Assembly: GCF_001425745.1 (NCBI RefSeq)
Contig: NZ_LMDF01000001.1
Coordinates: 62,001 to 126,000, forward strand
Source: Caulobacter sp. Root343
GTDB lineage: Bacteria > Pseudomonadota > Alphaproteobacteria > Caulobacterales > Caulobacteraceae
Reading direction: 5' to 3'
DNA length: 64,000 nucleotides
Notes under the pieces: model-generated
What the model was told of the DNA's origin: nothing
Seen by the model: the letters and a program-made list of their open reading frames with translations, nothing else
Database searches by the model: none
Position numbers and translations under genes: made by a program
Shown here: in pieces, positions 19,223 through 27,764 of the stretch
Position numbering within the stretch: the stretch's first letter is position 1
How the letters are laid out: every line of letters starts with the position of its first letter

Positions 19223-19312
19223 CAGGCGCCGCCCATACTTCGGCCCATTGCTGACTCCCCCTGGCGCGAACCGGTGCTATGACTCCCGCGCCATTGGGGA
19301 GAATCCTTGCTC

Positions 19313-20707
19313 ATGTACCGTCGTCTTCTGGCCGCCTCCGCCACGCTCGCACTGATTTCGGGCGTCGCCCATGCCCAGGATGTCCGCACCGCCGAGACCC
19401 TGCGCGACAAGGCTCTGCTGGACCGCACCGCCTGGGAGATCACCGAGGATCTCACCACCACCATCGGTCCGCGCATCGTCGGCTCGCCGGCCATGGAGCG
19501 CGCCAAGGACTGGGGCGCGGCCAAGCTGAAGGCCATGGGCTTCACCAACGTCAAGATTGAGCAGTTCGCCAAGCCGTCGTGGACGCGCGGCGAGGAGAGC
19601 GCCTGGCTGGTCGGCCCCTATCCGCTGAAGCTGAACATCGTCGGCCTGGGCCGCACGATCCCGACCCCGCCCGAAGGCATCGAGGCCGAAGTGGCGCTGT
19701 TTCACACCTATGCCGACCTGATCGCCGCGCCGGAAGGCTCGTTGAAGGGCAAGATCGCGGTCATCACCCAGCCGATGGTCCGCGCCCAGGACGGCTACGG
19801 CTATGGTGTCGCCGGCGTCTCGCGCCGGGCCGGCCCGGTGGAAGCCGCCAAGCGCGGGGCCGTGGCCCTGCTGATCCGCTCGGTCTCGACCTCGGACTCG
19901 ACCGTGCCGCACACCGGCGTCACCGGCTTCGGCCCCGACGTCGTCACCATCCCCGCCGCCGCCATGGGCGTGCCCGAGGCCGAGCAGCTGGAGCGCCTGG
20001 CCAAGAAGGGCCCGCTGCGCATCAAGCTGAAGCTGGCCTCGACCTCCGACGCCAATGACGTCGCCTGGAACATCTCGGGCGAGATCAAGGGCTCGGAGAA
20101 GCCGGACGAGGTGATCGTCATCGGCGGCCACCTGGACAGCTGGGACGTCGGCACCGGCGCCCTGGACGACGCCACCGGCGTGGCCATCACCACGGCCGCG
20201 GCCAAGCTGATCGGCGAGCTGCCCAAGCATCCCAAGCGCACCATCCGCGTGGTGATGTGGGGCTCGGAAGAGAGCGGCGGCTCGTCGGAAGCCTATGTCG
20301 CCGCCCACAAGGACGAGCTGGCCAAGATCGTGCTGGCGGGCGAGAGCGACACCGGCGCCGACCGGATCTATTCGCTGAAGCTGCCGGCGGGCGCCCAGAA
20401 GCACGCCATCGCCACCACGGCCGGCGATGTGCTGGCCCCGCTGAAGATCTACGTCAACCGCGACCCGTCCGCCCACGGTGGTTCGGACATCGAGGGCCTG
20501 GAGGCCGCCGGCGTGCCGTCGATCGAGCTGGAGCAGGACGCCTCGCGCTACTTCGACTACCACCACACCATGGACGACACCCTGAACAAGGTGCGTCCGG
20601 ACGAACTGGCGCAGAACGTCGCCGCCTGGGCCAGCTTCCTCTACCTGGTGGCCGACAGCGACATCGACTTCCGCGCCATGAAGCCGGCGGCGGCGGCGGC
20701 GCACTAG
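19313..20707 (+). CDS. Exported M28-family zinc aminopeptidase/carboxypeptidase
   Basis: 464 residues from ATG 19313; a TTG two codons earlier (19307) has better spacing to GGGGAGA and is an alternative. A signal peptide (MYRRLLAASATLALISGVAHA) predicts export. A protease-associated insert lies at about 120-250, followed by the M28 zinc site: GGHLDSWDVGTGALDDATG (His and bridging Asp) and WGSEESGGSSEAY (catalytic Glu pair), then HGGSDIEGL and the final DYHHTMDDTLNKV His. It would trim peptides in the periplasm. It stands between murB and ddl, both + strand, in a stretch otherwise devoted to cell-wall genes. Confidence 0.9.
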   Translation: MYRRLLAASATLALISGVAHAQDVRTAETLRDKALLDRTAWEITEDLTTTIGPRIVGSPAMERAKDWGAAKLKAMGFTNVKIEQFAKPSWTRGEESAWLVGPYPLKLNIVGLGRTIPTPPEGIEAEVALFHTYADLIAAPEGSLKGKIAVITQPMVRAQDGYGYGVAGVSRRAGPVEAAKRGAVALLIRSVSTSDSTVPHTGVTGFGPDVVTIPAAAMGVPEAEQLERLAKKGPLRIKLKLASTSDANDVAWNISGEIKGSEKPDEVIVIGGHLDSWDVGTGALDDATGVAITTAAAKLIGELPKHPKRTIRVVMWGSEESGGSSEAYVAAHKDELAKIVLAGESDTGADRIYSLKLPAGAQKHAIATTAGDVLAPLKIYVNRDPSAHGGSDIEGLEAAGVPSIELEQDASRYFDYHHTMDDTLNKVRPDELAQNVAAWASFLYLVADSDIDFRAMKPAAAAAH

Positions 20708-20719
20708 CCTCCAAAATAA

Positions 20720-20827
20720 CGTGTCATCCCGGAAGCCTCGCAGAGGCCGTCCGGGACCCAGGAGCCAAGCGCAGTGCGGCGGCCCCTGGGTCCCGGCTCT
20801 CCGCTGCGCTGCGGCCGGGATGACACG
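20720..20827. repeat. Inverted-repeat intergenic element, copy 1
   Basis: About 108 bases bounded by perfect 13-bp inverted arms (20720-20732 and 20815-20827; GTGTCATCCCGG type). The interior GGAAGCCTCGCAGAGGC and CGGCTCTCCGCTGCGCT blocks recur in the element at 36991-37089. It is a REP-like structured repeat, not a coding sequence. Confidence 0.7.
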
Positions 20828-20912
20828 CTTTGTTTGGCAGGAGAGTTGGCAGGGTCCTCGCTGCTGACTAGGAGTGGCTCATCTCCAGCCTCTCCTAAGA
20901 GTCACCGCCTCC

Positions 20913-21869
20913 ATGACCCAGCCCTTGTCAGGCCGCCACATCGCCGTGCTGCTCGGCGGCCCCTCGTCGGAGCGCGAGGTTAGCCTGGTCTCGGGCCGCG
21001 AGTGCGCCGACGCGCTGGAGCGGCTGGGCGCCAAGGTGACGCGGATCGACCCCGGCGCGGATGTCGCCCAGGTGCTGACCGCGACCAAGCCCGACCTCGT
21101 CTTCAACGCCCTGCACGGCGAGTGGGGCGAGGACGGCTGCGTCCAGGGCGTGCTGCAGACGCTGAAGCTGCCCTACACCCATTCGGGCGTGCTCGCCTCC
21201 GCCCTGGCCATGGACAAGGCCAAGGCCAAGGCCGTGCTGGCGGCGGCCGGCGTCATCGTCCCCGGGGGCGGCCTCTACAACCGACACGATGTCGCGCGCG
21301 ACCATGTGTTGCAGCCGCCCTATGTGGTGAAGCCGAACGCGGAGGGATCCTCGGTCGGGGTGTTCATCATCAAGGAAGGCGCCAACCGTCCGCCGGAGGA
21401 ATTAGCCTCGCCCGCCTGGACTTTTGGCGAGGAGGTGATGGTCGAGCCCTATATCCGCGGGCTGGAACTGGCCGTCGCCGTGCTCGGTGAGCCAAATGGT
21501 CCCAGGGCCATGGACGTCACGGAAATCCGTGCATCCACAGGTTTCTATGACTACGAGGCCAAGTACTCGGAGGGCGGTTCGATCCACGTGCTGCCGGCCC
21601 CAATCCCTGACGGCGTAAGGGATCGCGCCATGCGGATGGCCGAATTGGCGCACTCGGCTCTTGGTTGCCAAGGGGTGACTCGGTCCGACCTCCGTTATGA
21701 CGACATTAACGACATTCTGGTCCTTCTAGAGGTCAACACACAGCCCGGCATGACGCCGACCTCGCTCGCTCCCGAGCAGGCCGCTCACGTCGGGATCTCG
21801 TTTGACCAGTTAGTTCTATGGATCGTGGAGGACGCTTATGCCCGCTGTAGTGCGGGGGGGACCGCCTAA
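20913..21869 (+). CDS. ddl: D-alanine:D-alanine ligase Ddl
   Basis: 318 residues from ATG 20913. ATP-grasp enzyme: [20 protein letters not shown] at the start, [10 protein letters not shown] in the N-terminal domain, [18 protein letters not shown] for ATP, and [20 protein letters not shown] at the C-terminal metal site. It makes the D-Ala-D-Ala that MurF uses. The 3' end overlaps ftsQ by 32 bases in another frame, which argues for translational coupling. Confidence 0.96.
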   Translation: MTQPLSGRHIAVLLGGPSSEREVSLVSGRECADALERLGAKVTRIDPGADVAQVLTATKPDLVFNALHGEWGEDGCVQGVLQTLKLPYTHSGVLASALAMDKAKAKAVLAAAGVIVPGGGLYNRHDVARDHVLQPPYVVKPNAEGSSVGVFIIKEGANRPPEELASPAWTFGEEVMVEPYIRGLELAVAVLGEPNGPRAMDVTEIRASTGFYDYEAKYSEGGSIHVLPAPIPDGVRDRAMRMAELAHSALGCQGVTRSDLRYDDINDILVLLEVNTQPGMTPTSLAPEQAAHVGISFDQLVLWIVEDAYARCSAGGTA

Positions 21870-22746
21870 GCCTAGGCGACCCCGGGCCGAAGCGCCCGCA
21901 AGTCCGAGCAAAGGTAAGCCGGCGCCCCGGGGGGCGCAGCCGGCCGCCAAGCTGCACGCCGCCAAGGGCGTGGGCCTCTCGCCCACGGTAGCCTTGACGG
22001 TGGCCGGCGCGGCCTTGGGCCTTGGGCTTGTGGTGATGTTGGCGACGGGTCACCGCGCCGAGCGCATCGGCGCGTCGGTGGCCCATGGCGTTGACAACAG
22101 CTTCGCCTCGGCGGGCTTCAAGCTGAAGACCGTACACATCAGCGGCGCGTCCTCGACCGCCCAGGCCGACATCCTGAAGGCCTCGGGCCTTTATCTGGAC
22201 CAGCCGACCCTGGGCATGGACCTCGCCGACGTCCGCACGCGGGTGCAGGGCGTGGGCTGGGTTAAGGACGCCAAGGTGGTGCGCATGCTGCCCGACACCG
22301 TGCTGATCGCGGTGGAAGAGCGGCCGGCGCTGGCGGTCTGGCAAAACCAGGGCCGCATGAAGGTGATCGACGGCGAAGGCCGGGTGATCAGCGAGGCCGA
22401 TCCGGCCCGCTTCCCCCAGCTGCCGCTGGTGGTGGGGCAGGGGGCGGACCAGGCCGCGGGCTTGATCTTGCCGGCGGTGGCCTCGCGGCCGCGCCTGCGC
22501 GACCGTCTGGAAGCGCTGGTGCGGGTGGACGACCGTCGCTGGGATTTGCGGCTGAAGGACGGCTCGCTGATCCAGCTGCCGGCCATTGACGAAGAATCCG
22601 CGCTGATTCAATTGGATCAGCTCGACCAACGGCAGCGAATCCTCGACATGGGTTTTGCGCGGATCGATCTGCGCGACCCCGAAATGGTGGCTGTGAGACC
22701 TCGCGACGCGGCGCTGCCTGGGCAGCCCGCGGCCGGCGGGGCGTAA
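21838..22746 (+). CDS. ftsQ: Cell division protein FtsQ
   Basis: 302 residues. A long basic, Pro-rich cytoplasmic tail (1-46) precedes one membrane segment (about 48-70, [22 protein letters not shown]). A POTRA domain follows (about 95-165, [20 protein letters not shown] to [15 protein letters not shown]), then the FtsQ beta domain. FtsQ is a bitopic scaffold of the divisome that binds FtsB-FtsL in the periplasm in studied bacteria. It overlaps ddl and is followed by ftsA after a short gap. Confidence 0.95.
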   Translation: MPAVVRGGPPKPRRPRAEAPASPSKGKPAPRGAQPAAKLHAAKGVGLSPTVALTVAGAALGLGLVVMLATGHRAERIGASVAHGVDNSFASAGFKLKTVHISGASSTAQADILKASGLYLDQPTLGMDLADVRTRVQGVGWVKDAKVVRMLPDTVLIAVEERPALAVWQNQGRMKVIDGEGRVISEADPARFPQLPLVVGQGADQAAGLILPAVASRPRLRDRLEALVRVDDRRWDLRLKDGSLIQLPAIDEESALIQLDQLDQRQRILDMGFARIDLRDPEMVAVRPRDAALPGQPAAGGA

Positions 22747-22774
22747 CGATTAGAGTGCTGAGGTGACGATAGCG

Positions 22775-24100
22775 ATGTCGCGATTGGAGGAACGGAAGCA
22801 GGCTCGCGAGGGCCTGAAGGCCACGCTCGTGCGCCAGCCCGCCATCGCGGCCGTGGACCTGGGCGCGTCCAAGGTCACGTGCTTCATCATGAAGGCCGAC
22901 GGCATCCACCGCGACAACCGCACCCTGACGACGGCCGGGGTCGGCTATGTCCAGTCGCGCGGCGTGCGCGGCGGGGCCATCGTCAACCTGGACGAGGCCG
23001 CTCAGGCCATCGCTCAGGCCGTCGAACGCGCCGAGACCGTGGCCGGCGTCAACGTCCAAGGCGTCAGCGTCTGCACCGCCGGCGGCCAGCTGGGCTCGAA
23101 CCGCGTCCATACCCAGGTTTCGCTGGGCGCCCGCCCGATCGGGGACGGCGACCTGTCGCGCGCCATCGCCTCGGCCCTGGCCCAGGTTCGTATTCCGGGC
23201 CGCAAGCCGATCCACCTGCTGCCGATCGCCTGGTCGGTCGACGGCCAGCGCGGCATCCGCGACCCGCGCGCCATGTTCGGCCGCTCGCTGGGCCTGGAGC
23301 TGCTGGTGGTCTCGGTCAACGAGAACATCTTCCACACCCTGGCCCACTGCGTCGAACGCGCTCACCTCAGCTTCGAGGGCGTGGTCGCCGCGCCGTTCGC
23401 CTCGGCGCTGGCGGCCCTGGAAGAGGACGAGATGGACCTGGGCGCGGTCTGCATCGACATGGGCGGCGGCTCGACCTCGGTGGCCGTGTTCAACAACGGC
23501 GCCCTGTGCCACGTCGACAGCCTGGCCGTCGGCGGCGCGCACGTGACGCAAGACATCGCGCGCGGCCTGCAGACCTCGGTGGTCGGCGCCGAGCGCATCA
23601 AGACCCTGCACGGCAGCGCCATCGCTTCGGCCAACGAGGACCGCGAGATGATCGAGGCTCCGCCGCGCGGCGACGATCCCGGCGCCGGTCCGGTGATCGC
23701 CCCGCGCAGCCTGCTCAAGGGCATCATCCAGCCGCGTGTCGAGGAAACCCTGGAATTGCTGCGCGAGCGGCTGAAGGCCTCGGGCGCGCCGGTCGAGCCG
23801 GGCGCGGGCATCGTCCTGACCGGCGGCGCCAGCCAACTGGCCGGCGTCCGCGAAGTCGCCGTCCGTGTCTTCGATCGCCCCGTCCGCCTGGGCCGTCCGC
23901 GCCGGGTGCCGCACTTGGCCGACGCCGCCTCGGGGCCCGCCTTCTGCGCCGCCGCAGGCACCCTGCACCGCACCGCCTTCGGCCCGCGCGAGGCGGTCTC
24001 GTCCAAGGCCCTGGCCGGCGGTCCGGTCCGCAAGCGCCCGCTCGATCCCAACGCCAGCCCGATGGCCAAGGCGGCCGCCTGGCTGCGGGACAATCTTTAA
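22775..24100 (+). CDS. ftsA: Cell division protein FtsA
   Basis: 441 residues from ATG 22775, preceded by GAGG about 11 bases upstream; GTG 22763 would add four residues and cannot be excluded. Actin-fold motifs: AAVDLGASKVTCFIMKADG for the first phosphate loop, CIDMGGGSTSVAVF for the second, and VLTGGASQLAGV for adenosine. The last 12 residues (MAKAAAWLRDNL) form an amphipathic membrane-targeting helix. FtsA tethers FtsZ filaments to the membrane. A rho-independent terminator follows at 24131. Confidence 0.96.
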   Translation: MSRLEERKQAREGLKATLVRQPAIAAVDLGASKVTCFIMKADGIHRDNRTLTTAGVGYVQSRGVRGGAIVNLDEAAQAIAQAVERAETVAGVNVQGVSVCTAGGQLGSNRVHTQVSLGARPIGDGDLSRAIASALAQVRIPGRKPIHLLPIAWSVDGQRGIRDPRAMFGRSLGLELLVVSVNENIFHTLAHCVERAHLSFEGVVAAPFASALAALEEDEMDLGAVCIDMGGGSTSVAVFNNGALCHVDSLAVGGAHVTQDIARGLQTSVVGAERIKTLHGSAIASANEDREMIEAPPRGDDPGAGPVIAPRSLLKGIIQPRVEETLELLRERLKASGAPVEPGAGIVLTGGASQLAGVREVAVRVFDRPVRLGRPRRVPHLADAASGPAFCAAAGTLHRTAFGPREAVSSKALAGGPVRKRPLDPNASPMAKAAAWLRDNL

Positions 24101-24130
24101 GCGTGATTAACTCTACAGTTTAACTTTAAG

Positions 24131-24161
24131 GGCCCGGTCGAGCGTCTCGATCGGGCCTTTT
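24131..24161 (+). terminator. Rho-independent terminator after ftsA
   Basis: Twelve-bp stem with one G-T pair (24131-24142 with 24146-24157), loop CGT, then TTTT. It separates the long dcw transcript from ftsZ, which therefore needs its own promoter. Confidence 0.75.
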
Positions 24162-24443
24162 GCTTTCCTGGCTAAGCTATATTCGCCAGAATTCGTGATC
24201 AGCGTCGTTCCGTCGCACGAGCCTGTGGATCTTCTCGGAACCCTTGGTTCGCTTGGAGATTCTGTTGATAGACCACAATTTATCCCACGGTCGCGCTCGA
24301 CCAGACCACGACTCAGATTATGCAGTTAACCGCCGATTAACGATGGTGGTTGTTCTGTTAACCCGATCGTCGAGGCAATCTTCGGCGATTAGGTGTCGCC
24401 GAGGTCTAGTTTGACGATTTCGGCGTTAGGACGCGAGGGTCCC
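24162..24443 (+). promoter_or_regulatory. ftsZ promoter and leader region
   Basis: The 343-base gap before ftsZ holds no gene. Visible sites are a perfect CtrA-type box at 24326-24341, GANTC (CcrM methylation) sites at 24258-24262 (GATTC) and 24310-24314 (GACTC), and weak DnaA-box-like sequences TGTGGAT (24224-24230) and TTATCCCAC (24280-24288). In Caulobacter, ftsZ transcription is known to be cell-cycle controlled by CtrA and to respond to CcrM methylation. The transcription start is not determined here. Confidence 0.75.
24326..24341 (+). promoter_or_regulatory. CtrA-type binding site upstream of ftsZ
   Basis: TTAA (24326-24329), seven bases, then TTAAC (24337-24341) fits the full CtrA consensus TTAA-N7-TTAAC. 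It lies 103 bases before the ftsZ ATG and between the second GANTC site and the gene. Confidence 0.8.
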
Positions 24444-25979
24444 ATGGCTATTTCTCTTTCCGCGCCGCGTACGACCGAGCTGAAGCCGCGTATCGTGGTG
24501 TTTGGTGTCGGTGGCGCTGGCGGCAACGCCGTGAACAACATGATCGAGGCTGGCCTCGAAGGTGTAGAGTTCGTGGTGGCCAACACCGACGCGCAGCAGC
24601 TCCAGTTCGCCAAGACGGACCGTCGCATACAGCTGGGCGTGCAGATCACGCAGGGCCTGGGCGCCGGCGCGCACCCCGAAGTGGGCATGAGCGCGGCCGA
24701 GGAGTCCTTCCCCGAGATCGGCGAGCACCTCGACGGCGCTCACATGGTCTTCATCACCGCCGGCATGGGCGGCGGCACCGGCACCGGCGCGGCCCCGATC
24801 ATCGCCAAGTGCGCCCGTGAGCGCGGCATCCTGACCGTCGGCGTCGTGACCAAGCCCTTCCACTTCGAAGGCCGTCACCGCATGCGCCTGGCCGACAGCG
24901 GCATCCAGGAGCTGCAGCGCTACGTCGACACCCTGATCGTCATTCCGAACCAGAACCTGTTCCGCGTCGCCAACGAGCGCACGACCTTCGCCGAAGCCTT
25001 CGGTATGGCCGACCAGGTGCTGCACTCGGGCGTCCGCTCGATCACCGACCTGATGGTCCTGCCGGGCCTGATCAACCTCGACTTCGCCGACGTCCGCACG
25101 GTCATGACCGAGATGGGCAAGGCGATGATGGGCACCGGCGAAGGCGCTGGCGAAGACCGCGCCCTGATGGCCGCCCAGAACGCCATCGCCAACCCGCTGC
25201 TGGACGAAGTCTCGCTGAAGGGCGCCAAGGCCGTGCTGGTCAACGTGACCGGCGGCATGGACATGACCCTGCTGGAAGTCGACGAGGCGGCCAACGCCAT
25301 CTCGGACCAAGTCGATCCGGAAGCCAACATCATCTTCGGCGCGGCTTTCGACCCGTCGCTGGAAGGCGTGATCCGCGTCTCGGTGGTCGCCACCGGCATG
25401 GACGGCGCCTCGATCGCCCAGATCGAGCCGAAGCCGGTCAGCCGCAATACCACGACCCAGCCGCTGATCGCCGACACCACCCGGCCGGCCCCGCAGCCGG
25501 AACCGCCGCGTCCGACCACCCGATACGAAGCGGCCCGTCCGGCCGAGCGTCCGTCTGCTTTCGCCGCCCAACAGGATGCTGCGCCGGCGCCCGAGCCCGA
25601 GATCGTCATGTCCGCGCCCCAGCCGGAGCCGGAAGCCGAACTCTATTACGACGCGCCCGTAGCTGAAGAACCGCGTATCGCCCAGCCGGCGCCCCGGCCG
25701 GTGACCCGCATCGTCGACCCGATGGTCGATGACGGCGCCAGCGAAGAGCCGCTGTTCCCCGAGAACAACTATTACGAAGAGCGTCGTCCCCAGAAGCAAG
25801 GCGGCTGGCTCTCGATGTTCGGCGGTGGTCGCCAGCGCTACGAGCAACCCTCGGCCCCGCAGCCGCAGGCCCGCTCGACCCAAAGCGCCCGCCCGCAGCT
25901 GCAGCCGATCGAGACGCCGCAAGCCGACGACGGCGAAGACCTCGAGATCCCGTCCTTCTTGCGCCGACTGGCCAACTGA
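24444..25979 (+). CDS. ftsZ: Cell division GTPase FtsZ
   Basis: 511 residues from ATG 24444, with GAGGG just upstream. The GTPase loop GGGTGTG is at 109-115; [14 protein letters not shown] is the first nucleotide motif, and [11 protein letters not shown] holds the catalytic T7-loop residues. The core ends near residue 320. A long disordered Pro/Glu/Ala linker follows (about 170 residues, as in other Caulobacterales), and the conserved tail [13 protein letters not shown] binds FtsA and other partners. It polymerises into the Z ring. It has its own promoter region and ends at a strong terminator. Confidence 0.98.
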   Translation: MAISLSAPRTTELKPRIVVFGVGGAGGNAVNNMIEAGLEGVEFVVANTDAQQLQFAKTDRRIQLGVQITQGLGAGAHPEVGMSAAEESFPEIGEHLDGAHMVFITAGMGGGTGTGAAPIIAKCARERGILTVGVVTKPFHFEGRHRMRLADSGIQELQRYVDTLIVIPNQNLFRVANERTTFAEAFGMADQVLHSGVRSITDLMVLPGLINLDFADVRTVMTEMGKAMMGTGEGAGEDRALMAAQNAIANPLLDEVSLKGAKAVLVNVTGGMDMTLLEVDEAANAISDQVDPEANIIFGAAFDPSLEGVIRVSVVATGMDGASIAQIEPKPVSRNTTTQPLIADTTRPAPQPEPPRPTTRYEAARPAERPSAFAAQQDAAPAPEPEIVMSAPQPEPEAELYYDAPVAEEPRIAQPAPRPVTRIVDPMVDDGASEEPLFPENNYYEERRPQKQGGWLSMFGGGRQRYEQPSAPQPQARSTQSARPQLQPIETPQADDGEDLEIPSFLRRLAN

Positions 25980-26016
25980 AAGACGGACCCTAAGCGGGGA
26001 CCCAAATGATCCGAAG

Positions 26017-26044
26017 CGCCCCGGGAGAGATCCCGGGGCGTTTT
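26017..26044 (+). terminator. Rho-independent terminator after ftsZ
   Basis: Perfect 10-bp GC stem (26017-26026 with 26031-26040), loop GAGA and TTTT. It stands between ftsZ and the convergent hybrid kinase gene. Confidence 0.85.
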
Positions 26045-26062
26045 GCCGTGCGCGGTGTTCTG

Positions 26063-27760
26063 CTAAGCGCCCTGGGCTTCGGCCGGCCTCAGCCGGCCTA
26101 GCCCCGCCGCCAGTTGGTCGAGCCGGTAAGGCTTGGGCAGAACATAGACGCCCATCTCCTGCGCCGCCTCGACGGCCGCCTCGGCGTAGCCGCTGGTCAG
26201 CAGGATGGGGAGATGCGGGCGCCTGGCCTGGACCTCCTTGGCGAGGTCGACGCCACTCATCCCGCCCGGCATCATCACGTCGGAGAACACCAGGTCGAAG
26301 GCGCGATCATTGGCCAGGGCGCCGAGCGCGGCCGCGGCGCTAGCCACGCGAAAGACGTCGTAGCCCAGCTGGTCCAGCATCTCGTTGACCAGGGTGGCGA
26401 CCTCGTCGTCGTCCTCGACCAGCAGCACGCGTCCCATGGTCTTTGGGTTTGGACGCTCGCCGCGCAGATCGATCAAGTGGCTGACCACGGGACTTGGCTG
26501 ATCGGCCGATCGCGGCAGGAACAGGATGACCTCGGTGCCCTGATCGACCTTGCTGTCGATGCGGACGGTCCCTCCCGACTGGGTCGCGAAGCCGTACACC
26601 TGCGCTAGGCCAAGCCCGGAGCCTTTGCCGATATCCTTGGTGGTGAAGAACGGCTCGAAGACCCGGTCCTGAACCTCGGGCGGCATGCCCGTGCCGGTGT
26701 CGATCACCGAGAGCCGGACGAAGTTCCCGATACGACCGCCGATGCTCTCGCCCGGGGCGTTGCGGGCTGTGATCATGATCGTGCCGCCGTTCGGCATCGC
26801 GTCCCGCGCATTGACGGCCAGGTTGAGGACGACCAGCTCGAGTTCGCCGGGATCGACGTCGATCGGCCAAAGGTCGTCGGCGAACGACAGCTCGACATGG
26901 ACGTCGCCTCGCAGGGTGCGGTCGAGCAGCTCCGACATGCCGCCGATCTGGCGCATCAGATCCACCGGCTCGGGCTCCAGCGGCTTGCGGCGCGAGAAGG
27001 CCAGCAACTGGCGGGTCAGGCTGGCGCCGCGCTGGGCCGCCTGATGCATTCCCTCCAGGATGCGTTTGCGCCGATCCGCGTCGGCCTGGCGCTCCAGCAT
27101 GTCGAGGCCGCCCGAGATCACCATCAAGAGATTGTTGAAGTCGTGGGCCACCCCGCCGGTCAGCTGTCCGATCGCCTCGATCTTCTGGATCTGCCGCAAG
27201 CTCTCTTCGGCGCGGGCGCTGACTTCCATCTGGTTGTGCAGCTCTCGATTGGCCGCCGCCAGATCGACATTCGCCGTCTCGAGCGCCTGGGTGCGTTCGG
27301 CGACCAGTCCCTCCAGCGCCTGGGCGGCGCGGGCCTGTTCCTCGAGCAGGTCACGCACCTCGTACTGGCGTTGGCGCGCCCGCCGCGCCGCCTGTAGCGC
27401 GCTTGAAAGCGTGATGGTCTGCACCGGCCGCTCCAGCAGCGAGACGTTGCGCAGGATTTCGACGAGGCGCTTTCGCCAGGCGATGACGGCGGGCTGGTTC
27501 TGGCGGCTGGTCAGCACGACGAAGGGCAGATCCGACCACGCCGGCTGTCGCCGGACCCAGGCGCTCAAGGCCGTGAGGTCTTGGCCGAACAGCGCCTCCT
27601 CGGCGATGAAGATGGCCGCCGCGCCGGCGTCGGCGGTGGCGAGCAGGGTGGCCAAGTCCGCGCAGACCTTGGACTGTATGCCCACGCGCGCCAGCACCTC
27701 GGCCGTGGCCGTGGCGTCGCGACCCGTGGGCGCGTGGATGAGAACCGTCAGCCCGGCCAT
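26063..27760 (-). CDS. Hybrid histidine kinase paired with the KaiC-like gene
   Basis: 565 residues. Residues 1-115 look like a degenerate receiver: the fold pattern is present, but the usual phosphoacceptor Asp is replaced in AAIFIAEEAL. A coiled coil follows (about 125-190), then the dimerisation domain with His206 in GGVAHDFNNLLMV, the ATPase domain (NLAVNARDAM, DTGTGMPPEV, GKGSGLGLAQVYG), and a C-terminal receiver with Asp494 (LVFSDVMMPGG). There is no membrane segment. It starts 4 bases after the stop of the KaiC-like gene, so the two form an operon and probably act together; the direction of signal flow is unknown. Confidence 0.93.
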   Translation of the reverse strand: MAGLTVLIHAPTGRDATATAEVLARVGIQSKVCADLATLLATADAGAAAIFIAEEALFGQDLTALSAWVRRQPAWSDLPFVVLTSRQNQPAVIAWRKRLVEILRNVSLLERPVQTITLSSALQAARRARQRQYEVRDLLEEQARAAQALEGLVAERTQALETANVDLAAANRELHNQMEVSARAEESLRQIQKIEAIGQLTGGVAHDFNNLLMVISGGLDMLERQADADRRKRILEGMHQAAQRGASLTRQLLAFSRRKPLEPEPVDLMRQIGGMSELLDRTLRGDVHVELSFADDLWPIDVDPGELELVVLNLAVNARDAMPNGGTIMITARNAPGESIGGRIGNFVRLSVIDTGTGMPPEVQDRVFEPFFTTKDIGKGSGLGLAQVYGFATQSGGTVRIDSKVDQGTEVILFLPRSADQPSPVVSHLIDLRGERPNPKTMGRVLLVEDDDEVATLVNEMLDQLGYDVFRVASAAAALGALANDRAFDLVFSDVMMPGGMSGVDLAKEVQARRPHLPILLTSGYAEAAVEAAQEMGVYVLPKPYRLDQLAAGLGRLRPAEAQGA

Positions 27761-27764
27761 CGCT

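Noticed and set aside
24107..24124. A second CtrA box at the end of ftsA
   Set aside because: TTAA and TTAAC are present, but the spacer is 9 bases, not 7.
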